NCBI RefSeq assembly: GCF_000427785.1
Contig: NZ_ATYR01000023.1
Span: forward strand, 1 to 64,000
DNA from: Massilia alkalitolerans DSM 17462
GTDB lineage: Bacteria; Pseudomonadota; Gammaproteobacteria; Burkholderiales; Burkholderiaceae_D
Length of the DNA: 64,000 nucleotides
Direction: 5' to 3'
Position numbers and translations under genes: made by a program. Under the pieces are notes generated by a model. It ran no database searches. It was given only the letters and a program-made list of their open reading frames with translations, and was not told where the DNA came from. Positions 48,421 through 56,008 of the stretch are shown piece by piece; within the stretch, counting starts at the first letter, position 1, and each line of letters opens with the position of its first letter.

Positions 48421-49365
48421 ATGTCCCAACTCGTCGAACTGCTCCAGGTCTACGGTGTGCTGATCGTGTTCGGCATCGTCCTTGTCGAGCAGTTCGGCCT
48501 GCCCATTCCCGCCTTCCCGATCCTGGTCGTGGCCGGCGCGCTCTCGGTCGACGGCGAGCTCAGCTGGCAGCTGTGCCTGCTGTCCGCGGTCGTGGCCTGC
48601 CTCATCTGCGACATGTTCTGGTTCCGCGCCGGGCGCTTCTATGGCAAGCGCGTCCTGCGCCTGCTCTGCAAGATCTCGCTGTCGCCCGATTCCTGCGTCA
48701 ACCAGACCGAGGACCGGTTCCGCCGCTTCGGCGCCAAATCCTTGCTGGTGTCGAAGTTCGTCCCCGGCTTCAATACCATCGCCGCGCCGCTGTCCGGCGC
48801 CATCGGCACCCGCACCCGCCAGTTCCTCGCCTATTCCGCGACCGGGGCGGCCTTGTGGGGCGGCACCGGCATCCTGCTGGGCATCCTGTTCCACGACGGC
48901 GTCGAAGAGCTGCTCGGCTGGCTCGAGACCATGGGCGGCACCGCCCTCATGGTGCTGGCCACGCTGCTGGTCCTGTTCATCGCCGTCAAGTACGTCGAGC
49001 GGCGCCGCCACCGCGCCCGCAGCGCCGTGCCGCGCATCGAGATCGCCGAACTCATGGCGCTGATCGACGGCGGCCACGACCCGGTCATCGTCGATGCCCG
49101 CAGCCTCACGGCGCAGGGACTGGAAACGGCGATTCCCGGCGCCGTGGTATTCCAGTCCTGCGCGCCGGACCAACTGATGGCCAGCATCGACAAGGACCGC
49201 CACGTCGTCATCTACTGCAGTTGCCCGAACGACGTCACGGCCGCCGAGGTCGCCAAGCAATTCCTGGCCAACGGCTTCCACCGCGCCCGCCCGCTGCGCG
49301 GTGGCCTGGATGCCTGGAACGCCCGTCAGGACGCCGATCCGGAACTGCATCCAGTAGCGTGCTGA
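48421..49365 (+). CDS. DedA-family membrane protein fused to a C-terminal rhodanese domain
   Basis: A 314-residue protein. The N-terminal DedA/SNARE-associated (DUF-type flippase) part covers about residues 1–195: a start QLVELLQVYGVLIVFGIVLVEQ, the conserved FRAGRFYGKRVLR loop, and FVPGFNTIAAPLSGAIGTRT. Several membrane helices end with ALMVLATLLVLFIAVKYVERR. A cytoplasmic rhodanese domain (about 205–305) has VVIYCSCPNDVTAAEVAKQF, with the likely catalytic cysteine in YCSCPND. DedA proteins translocate phospholipids or undecaprenyl phosphate in characterised cases; the reason for joining a sulfurtransferase is unknown. The ATG at 48421 is preferred over an upstream TTG. Confidence 0.9.
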   Translation: MSQLVELLQVYGVLIVFGIVLVEQFGLPIPAFPILVVAGALSVDGELSWQLCLLSAVVACLICDMFWFRAGRFYGKRVLRLLCKISLSPDSCVNQTEDRFRRFGAKSLLVSKFVPGFNTIAAPLSGAIGTRTRQFLAYSATGAALWGGTGILLGILFHDGVEELLGWLETMGGTALMVLATLLVLFIAVKYVERRRHRARSAVPRIEIAELMALIDGGHDPVIVDARSLTAQGLETAIPGAVVFQSCAPDQLMASIDKDRHVVIYCSCPNDVTAAEVAKQFLANGFHRARPLRGGLDAWNARQDADPELHPVAC

Positions 49366-49439
49366 GGTAGTTCGACTACTTCGCCTTTCTGTCCTTGTCG
49401 TGTGTATGTAGCAGGGAGGCTGCGACGATGTACCTAAAC

Positions 49440-49475
49440 TACAAAATCTACTTGTAAGAACACTACAAAGTTGTG
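49440..49475. promoter_or_regulatory. Alternating TACAA/TTGTA operator-like repeats before glucokinase (HexR-like)
   Basis: TACAA (49440–49444), seven bases, TTGTA (49452–49456), seven bases, TACAA (49464–49468), then TTGTG (49471–49475). The element TTGTA-N7-TACAA matches the shape of the HexR site (TGTA-N7-TACA), and HexR controls glk and central sugar genes in many proteobacteria. It lies 33–68 bases before the glk ATG, where a repressor would act. No hexR gene is in the window. Confidence 0.5.
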
Positions 49476-49507
49476 TAAGCTTGGTCATCGCTCTTCTATT
49501 AGCTGCA

Positions 49508-50521
49508 ATGACCGCCTTTCCCTCCAGCCTTGACTCCGCCTCCCTGACCCATGCCGGCGGCGCCCGCCTGCTCGCCGACATCGGCGGCACCAATGCCCGA
49601 TTTGCGCTGGAGACCGGGCCGGGCCGCTTCGAAGCGATCGAGGTGCTGTCCTGCCAGCAGCACGCGACCCTGGGCGAGGCCATCCGCGCCTACCTGGCGC
49701 TGCCGCAGCTCGCCGGCCTCGGCGTCGGCATCCGCCATGCGGCCATTGCGATCGCCAACCCGGTCACCGGCGACCAGGTGCGCATGACCAACCACCACTG
49801 GGCCTTTTCGATCGAGGCGCTGCGCCAGGAGTGCGGCTTCGATACCCTGATGGTCGTCAACGATTTTTCGGCGCTGGCGCGTTCTTTGTCGCACCTGGGC
49901 GGACAGAAGCGCCAGGTGGGCGGCGGTGCGCCCGTGCCTGATGCGCCGCTGGGCCTGCTGGGCGCCGGCACCGGCCTCGGCGTGTCCGGGCTGATCCCCT
50001 GCGGGAACAGCTGGACTGCGCTGCGCAGCGAAGGCGGCCACGTCGGCTTCGCGCCGGTCAACGAGCTTGAAGTCGCCATCCTCCAGTACGCCTGGCGCGA
50101 ATTCGAGCACGTCTCCAGCGAGCGCCTGCTGTCCGGCGCCGGGGTGGAGCTGATCTATCGCGCCCTGAGCGAGCGCGCTGGCCGCCCCGGCAGCCTGGCC
50201 GCGCCCGAGATCTCGCGCCGCGCCCTCTCCGGCGAATGCGCGCTGTGCGACGAGGTGCTGGAAGCCTTCTGCGGCATGCTCGGCACCGCCGCCGGCAACC
50301 TCGCCATCACCCTGGGCGCCCAGGGCGGCGTCTACATCGGCGGCGGCATCGTGCCGCGCCTGGGTGAGCGCTTCGACCGGTCCTCGTTCCGCCGCCGCTT
50401 CGAGCAGAAGGGGCGTTTCAGCGACTACCTGGCCCAGGTACCGACTTACGTGATCACGGCGGAATACCCGGCCTTCCTGGGCGTGTCGGCAATTTTGTCG
50501 GAAAAACTGTCTGTCGCTTGA
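49508..50521 (+). CDS. glk: Glucokinase (Glk family)
   Basis: A 337-residue cytoplasmic kinase converting glucose to glucose-6-phosphate with ATP. The phosphate-binding motif LLADIGGTNARFALE near residue 20, the sugar-binding catalytic segment VVNDFSALARSLSHLG, the GAGTGLGVSGLIP loop, EGGHVGFAPVNELE and the late GGVYIGGGIVPRLGERF block define the non-ROK bacterial glucokinase family (E. coli Glk type). I chose the ATG at 49508; an in-frame TTG lies nine codons upstream. It is probably monocistronic. The repeats just upstream suggest control by sugar-phosphate status. Confidence 0.95.
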   Translation: MTAFPSSLDSASLTHAGGARLLADIGGTNARFALETGPGRFEAIEVLSCQQHATLGEAIRAYLALPQLAGLGVGIRHAAIAIANPVTGDQVRMTNHHWAFSIEALRQECGFDTLMVVNDFSALARSLSHLGGQKRQVGGGAPVPDAPLGLLGAGTGLGVSGLIPCGNSWTALRSEGGHVGFAPVNELEVAILQYAWREFEHVSSERLLSGAGVELIYRALSERAGRPGSLAAPEISRRALSGECALCDEVLEAFCGMLGTAAGNLAITLGAQGGVYIGGGIVPRLGERFDRSSFRRRFEQKGRFSDYLAQVPTYVITAEYPAFLGVSAILSEKLSVA

Positions 50522-50870
50522 TCAAATACGCCCTTCCTTCGCCTGCGGCCCTGTCGTCTTGTCCGTTCCCGGGTTTTATCGGTTACAATGGCCGTCAGTT
50601 GTCGGAAACGATGTCGTCAGTTCGCGCCTTGCGCAGCCCCCACGTTTCCCCTGAAAGACCAACGTTGATCGCCCGCCTGGCACGCGGGCAGCAGTGACCG
50701 GCGCCAAGCCAGTCGCTTAGTCAGCCCGGCGCATTTTCGGCCCGGGCCCCACGGATTCCAGAGTATTGCGCGCATCACCTTCGCACCGCGGCCGGTCTCG
50801 GCCCCGCGGCTGGCATCCGTTAAACCAGTTTTGTTTGATGTGTGCATTCGAAGCGTGACGACACCGCGAT
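50522..50870. other. GC-rich leader region upstream of scpB
   Basis: This 349-base region has no convincing gene. A candidate -10 TACAAT lies at 50584–50589, with a poorly spaced TTGTCC at 50559–50564. Downstream are at least two GC hairpins: GCCCGC (50671–50676) with GCGGGC (50684–50689), and CCGCGG near 50788 with CCGCGG near 50806. If transcription starts near 50595, scpB has a structured leader of about 275 bases. I recognise no riboswitch or tRNA. Confidence 0.4.
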
Positions 50871-51603
<733 letters not shown>

Positions 51604-51617
<14 letters not shown>

Positions 51618-53559
51618 ACCGAACGAACAGCCCGTCGAGGCCGAAGGCGCGCCCGCCGCCAAACCCAAGCGCACGCGCAAGACCGCGGCTGCTGTCGCAC
51701 CCGAAGCCGCGCCCGTGACCGACACCGAGCAGCCGGCTGCCGCCGCGAAGCCGAAGCGTACCCGCAAGCCCGCCGCGGCGCCTGCCGATACGCCGGCGGA
51801 AGCGTCGGGCGCAGGCTCGGCCGCTGCCGAAGCGGCCGAGAAGCCGGCCGCCAAGCCGCGCAAGCCGCGTGCCGCCAAGGCGGTCGCTGAAGCGGCGCCG
51901 GTCGCCGCTGCGGAAACGCCGGCCGCCGCCCCGGCGCCGGAAGCAGCGCCGGCAGTACTCGATGGCGAGCAGCGCAAGCCGCGCGGCCCGCGCCAGATGC
52001 GCGAAAAGCGCCAGGAACGCGAAGCGCGCCAGCACGAACAGGCTGCCGCCGCTGCTGCCTCGGCTCCCGAGGCTGCGCCGGTTGAAGTCGCGCCTGCCGA
52101 AGCTGCAGCGCAGACGCCGGTCGACGGCAAGCGCGAAGGGCGCGGCCGCAACCCGAAGGCGCGCGGCCAGCAAAACCCGCGTGGCCAGCAAGGCCAGGCA
52201 GGCCAGCAAGGCGCCCAGCCGGCCGCCAAGCAGCAGGGCAAGCAGGGCAAGCAGCAGGGCAAGCCGCAACAGAAACCGCAGCAGGGCAAGGGCGGCAAGG
52301 CCAATGATGCCGACGCCGTGTTCTCCTTCGTCACCTCGGACGACTTCGACGCCAACGAAGGCGGCCGCGGCAAGGCGCAGGCCAAGCCGGTGCGCCGCGA
52401 CCTGACCGCCGACGACGACGCGCCCAAGCTGCACAAGGTGCTGGCCGAGGCCGGCCTGGGTTCGCGCCGCGACATGGAAGAGCTGATCGTCGCCGGCCGC
52501 GTGTCGGTGAATGGCGAGCCAGCCCACATCGGCCAGCGCATCCTGCCGACCGACGCGGTGCGCATCAACGGCAAGCTGATCCAGCGTAAGGTCAATAACA
52601 ACAAGCCGCCGCGCGTGCTCGTGTACCACAAGCCAGCCGGCGAGATCGTCAGCCACGACGATCCGGAAGGCCGTCCGTCGGTGTTCGACCGTCTGCCGAA
52701 CATGAAGACCGGCAAGTGGCTGGCCGTGGGCCGCCTCGACTTCAACACCGAGGGCCTGCTGCTGTTCACGACTTCGGGTGACCTGGCCAACCGCCTGATG
52801 CACCCGCGTTACAACATCGACCGGGAATACGCGGTGCGCACCCTGGGCGAGCTGGAAGAAGGCATGCGCCAGAAGCTGCTCGCCGGCGTCGAGCTGGACG
52901 ACGGCCTGGCCTCGTTCTCGAAGGTCCAGGACGGCGGCGGCGAAGGCATCAACAAGTGGTACCGCGTGGTCATCGGCGAAGGCCGCAACCGCGAGGTGCG
53001 CCGCATGTTCGAGGCGGTCGGCCTGACCGTCTCGCGCCTGATCCGTACCCGCTACGGCGCCATGACCCTGCCGACCGGCCTGAAGCGCGGCCGCTGGGAA
53101 GAACTGCAGGAAAACGACGTGCGCGCCCTGATGGCGGCATTCGGCGTCGAGAAGAAGGGCGGCGAAGCGCCGAAGGGCAAGGCCGGCGCCAAGGGCCAGG
53201 GGCGCGACGACGTGCGCCGTTCCGACGGCAACCGCATCGACCGTGCCGACGCCAACCGCAACGTGGATCCGTTCGGCCCGCCGGTGGTGCGTGCCGGCGT
53301 CCCGCGCCAGCAGGGTCCGGGCGGTTTCGCCGGCGGCCGGCCGCAAGGGCAGGGGCCGAAGGGCGGCGGCCAGGGCGGCAAGGGGCGTAGCGGCAACAAC
53401 GCCGGCTCCTTCGGCGGCGGCAAGACCAGCAACCGTCCGAAGCAGCCGGATCCGCTGCAGACCACCTTCGGCTTTGCCGGCACCGGTGGCGGACGCCGCG
53501 GCGGCCAGGGCCCGCGCGGTTCGGAGCACGGTCTGCCACGCCGCGGCCGCCGCGGTTGA
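51604..53559 (+). CDS. rluB: 23S rRNA pseudouridine(2605) synthase RluB, with long basic extensions
   Basis: A 651-residue protein, more than twice the size of the E. coli enzyme. An N-terminal extension of about 270 residues is rich in Ala, Pro and Lys, with two KPKRTRK motifs, several KPRKP-like motifs, and a Gln/Gly/Lys tract (GKQGKQQGKPQQKPQQGKGG). The S4 RNA-binding domain follows (LHKVLAEAGLGSRRDMEELI). The pseudouridine synthase domain has the catalytic aspartate at about D379 in GRLDFNTEGLLLF, then NREVRRMFEAVGL. A C-terminal Gly/Arg/Gln-rich tail runs from about residue 530 to the end. The start overlaps scpB by 14 bases. Confidence 0.94.
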
Positions 53560-53745
53560 GGGTTTCACGCCCGGCGAGGCGACCATCCGCTTGAAAATCC
53601 CGGTTCAGGGCCCAATATCGGATAAATTCTCGCTCCGCCGGGCACGCGATGCTGCAATGCCGTAGAATGCAGCCCATGCCCCGATATGGCCATCCTGCCA
53701 ACTGTTGCTTTTCTCGCTAGCCAGCGGCCATTTTTGCCCCGGCGA

Positions 53746-53774
53746 TTGCGAGAGAGGCGGGAACGCTGTATAAT
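53746..53774 (+). promoter_or_regulatory. Sigma-70 promoter of the rimP–nusA–infB operon
   Basis: TTGCGA (53746–53751), a 17-base spacer and a perfect TATAAT (53769–53774). The predicted start is near 53781. It is the best core promoter in the window. Confidence 0.82.
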
Positions 53775-53852
53775 TTGCAGCCTAATCAAAGTTCTTCCCA
53801 GTATTTTCTTGGTGCAAGTGCTTTCATCTGGTTGGGTAGTGAATACAAAAAG

Positions 53853-53877
53853 ATGGGCAGATGCCCATTTTTTTTTT
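53853..53877 (+). terminator. Intrinsic terminator in the leader of the rimP–nusA–infB operon (probable attenuator)
   Basis: ATGGGCA, GA, TGCCCAT, followed by ten T (53868–53877). It lies about 75 bases after the predicted transcription start and 34 bases before the rimP start. It therefore terminates the operon's own leader rather than rluB, unless the upstream promoter is silent. NusA stimulates hairpin termination, so feedback by NusA is a natural hypothesis. Confidence 0.82.
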
Positions 53878-53911
53878 GGTAAATCGTTTAGTAAAGCCTC
53901 GGAGAAGCGCC

Positions 53912-54400
53912 GTGCAGCAGTTTGAACTCATCTCGAAAACAGTCGGTGGCCTCGGCTACGAACTCGTGGACGTCGAACGGGGCGAGCGCGGGATCCTGCG
54001 CGTATATATCGATTTCCCCGCTGATGTCGTGGAAGAGAAGGGCCCGATCACGGTCGAGGACTGCGCCACGGTCAGCCACCAGTTGACGCACGTGTTTACC
54101 GTCGAGAATGTGGATTACGAACGGCTGGAAGTATCGTCGCCGGGCCTCGATCGCCCGGTGCGGACCCTGGCCGACTTTGCGCGCTTCGCCGGGCACGAAT
54201 GCACGGTGAAGCTGCGCGTCGCCATGCCGGGCACCGCGAACCGGAAAACCTTCACCGGTATCCTGCGCGGCGTCGAAGGCGACAAGGTTGGTCTGGAATT
54301 TGATAATAAAGATGGCGCAGCGTTGTTGGAATTTACGCTGGCCGAATTGGACAAGGCACGCTTGGTGCCACAGGTGGATTTTAGGAGTCGCAAAGCATGA
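53912..54400 (+). CDS. rimP: Ribosome maturation factor RimP
   Basis: A 162-residue cytoplasmic factor needed for 30S subunit maturation. The N-terminal domain (QQFELISKTVGGLGYELVDVE…, VEDCATVSHQLTHVF) and the family signature VSSPGLDRPVRTLADFARF are followed by the SH3-like C-terminal half (FTGILRGVEGDKVGLEF). I chose the GTG at 53912 because GGAG (53901–53904) precedes it at good spacing and the sequence then begins exactly as in relatives; an ATG at 53861 lies in the terminator region. Its stop overlaps the nusA start (ATGA). Confidence 0.93.
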   Translation: MQQFELISKTVGGLGYELVDVERGERGILRVYIDFPADVVEEKGPITVEDCATVSHQLTHVFTVENVDYERLEVSSPGLDRPVRTLADFARFAGHECTVKLRVAMPGTANRKTFTGILRGVEGDKVGLEFDNKDGAALLEFTLAELDKARLVPQVDFRSRKA

Positions 54401-55962
54401 GTCGCGAAATTTTATTGCTGGTGGATGCGCTTGCGCGCGAAAAGAACGTCGATAAGGAAGTGGTTTTCGGGGCGCTCGAATTCGCGCTCGCGCAAGCCAC
54501 GAAAAAACGCTATGAAGGCGAGGTCGACATTCGCGTGAGCATCGATCGCGACTCCGGCGAATTCGAGACCTTCCGCCGCTGGCACGTCGTTCCCGACGAA
54601 GCCGGCCTGCAGCTGCCCGACCAGGAAATCCTGCACTTCGAAGCCAAGGAACAAATCCCCGACATCGAAGTGGACGAATACATCGAAGACCCGATCGAGT
54701 CGGTCGAGTTCGGCCGCCGCTTCGCCCAGGACACCAAGCAGGTCGTGCTGCAGCGCGTGCGCGATGCCGAGCGCGAGCAGATCCTGCAGGACTTCCTCGA
54801 GCGCGGCGACTCGCTCGTGACAGGCACCATCAAGCGCATGGAGCGCGGCGATGCCATCGTGGAATCGGGCAAGATCGAAGCGCGCCTGCCGCGCGACCAG
54901 ATGATCCCGAAGGAAAACCTGCGCATCGGCGACCGCGTCCGCGCCTACATCCTGCGCGTGGACCGCAACATGCGCGGCCCGCAGGTGATCCTGTCGCGCA
55001 CTGCGCCGGAATTCATCATGAAGCTGTTCGAGCTGGAAGTGCCGGAAATCGAACAGGGCCTGCTGCAGATTAAATCGGCTGCCCGTGACGCCGGCGTGCG
55101 CGCCAAGATCGCGGTGTTTACCGCCGACAAGCGCATCGACCCGATCGGCACCTGCGTCGGCATGCGCGGTTCGCGCGTGCAGGCCGTGACCGGCGAGCTG
55201 GGCGGCGAGCGCGTGGACATCGTGCTGTGGTCGGACGATCCGGCCCAGTTCGTGATTGGCGCCCTGGCCCCGGCCAATGTTTCCTCGATCATGGTCGATG
55301 AAGACAAGCACGCCATGGACGTGGTGGTCGACGAAGAGAACCTGGCGATCGCGATCGGCCGTTCGGGCCAGAACGTGCGCCTGGCGTCCGAGCTGACCGG
55401 CTGGAAGATCAACATCATGACGGCCGAGGAATCGGCCAACAAGGTGGCCCAGGAAACCGCCGCGATCCGCGCGCTGTTCATGGAAAAGCTGGACGTCGAC
55501 CAGGAAGTGGCCGACATCCTGGTGGATGAAGGCTTCTCGAGCCTTGAAGAAATCGCGTACGTCCCTATTTCCGAAATGCTGGAAATCGAGTCGTTCGACG
55601 AAGATACCGTCAACGAACTGCGCACCCGCGCCCGTGACGCGCTGGTGACTGAAGCGATCGCTTCCGAAGAAGGCCTCGAAGGGATGGAAGAAGCCCTCGT
55701 GACCCTGGAAGGCATGGACCGCACCACCGCCGGCAAGCTCGGCCTGGCTGGGATCAAGACGGTCGAAGCATTCGCGGCACTGGCCTATGACGAATTCGGC
55801 GCCATCCTGGCGCTGCCGTCGGACCGTGCCCGCGACCTGATCAAGAATGAATTTAGTGATGTGACCGACGAAGAGATGAAGCTGGTCGACAGCAAATACG
55901 ATGACCGCGCCAAGGCGCTGCAGGCGAAGGCCTGGAGCCTGGCAGAAACGGCCAAGGCGTAA
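54397..55962 (+). CDS. nusA: Transcription termination/antitermination factor NusA
   Basis: A 521-residue RNA-polymerase-binding factor acting in pausing, hairpin termination and antitermination. An N-terminal polymerase-binding domain (residues 1–125) is followed by an S1 domain (VTGTIKRMERGDAIVESGKI) and two KH domains (IDPIGTCVGMRGSRVQAV; VVVDEENLAIAIGRSGQNV). Two acidic helical repeats lie at the C-terminus (about 365–505; LVDEGFSSLEEIAYVPISEM and LEGMDRTTAGKLGLAGIKT). The C-terminal repeats are the Proteobacteria-type form. It overlaps rimP by four bases, with infB 46 bases downstream. Confidence 0.97.
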   Translation: MSREILLLVDALAREKNVDKEVVFGALEFALAQATKKRYEGEVDIRVSIDRDSGEFETFRRWHVVPDEAGLQLPDQEILHFEAKEQIPDIEVDEYIEDPIESVEFGRRFAQDTKQVVLQRVRDAEREQILQDFLERGDSLVTGTIKRMERGDAIVESGKIEARLPRDQMIPKENLRIGDRVRAYILRVDRNMRGPQVILSRTAPEFIMKLFELEVPEIEQGLLQIKSAARDAGVRAKIAVFTADKRIDPIGTCVGMRGSRVQAVTGELGGERVDIVLWSDDPAQFVIGALAPANVSSIMVDEDKHAMDVVVDEENLAIAIGRSGQNVRLASELTGWKINIMTAEESANKVAQETAAIRALFMEKLDVDQEVADILVDEGFSSLEEIAYVPISEMLEIESFDEDTVNELRTRARDALVTEAIASEEGLEGMEEALVTLEGMDRTTAGKLGLAGIKTVEAFAALAYDEFGAILALPSDRARDLIKNEFSDVTDEEMKLVDSKYDDRAKALQAKAWSLAETAKA

Positions 55963-56008
55963 TTTGCAAATCTTTATCATCTCAGCGACACATAGAAAAG
56001 AGGACTGA

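Larger units (their letters stand above)
53560..53911. other. Intergenic region between rluB and the rimP operon
   Basis: This 352-base region has no gene. Its first 180 bases show no clear terminator for rluB. The second half holds a strong promoter (53746–53774), a leader of about 130 bases with an intrinsic terminator (53853–53877), and the rimP ribosome-binding site. In many proteobacteria a tRNA-Met gene precedes rimP; none is visible here. Confidence 0.6.

Noticed and set aside
52190..52300. Short CAG/GGC-rich repeats in rluB as a CRISPR or other repeat array
   Set aside because: They are imperfect, coding repeats for Gln/Gly/Lys with no regular spacers.
53861..53911. Earlier ATG for rimP
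   Set aside because: It lies within the terminator stem and T tract and yields unrelated residues; the GTG at 53912 has the better ribosome-binding site and family-like start.
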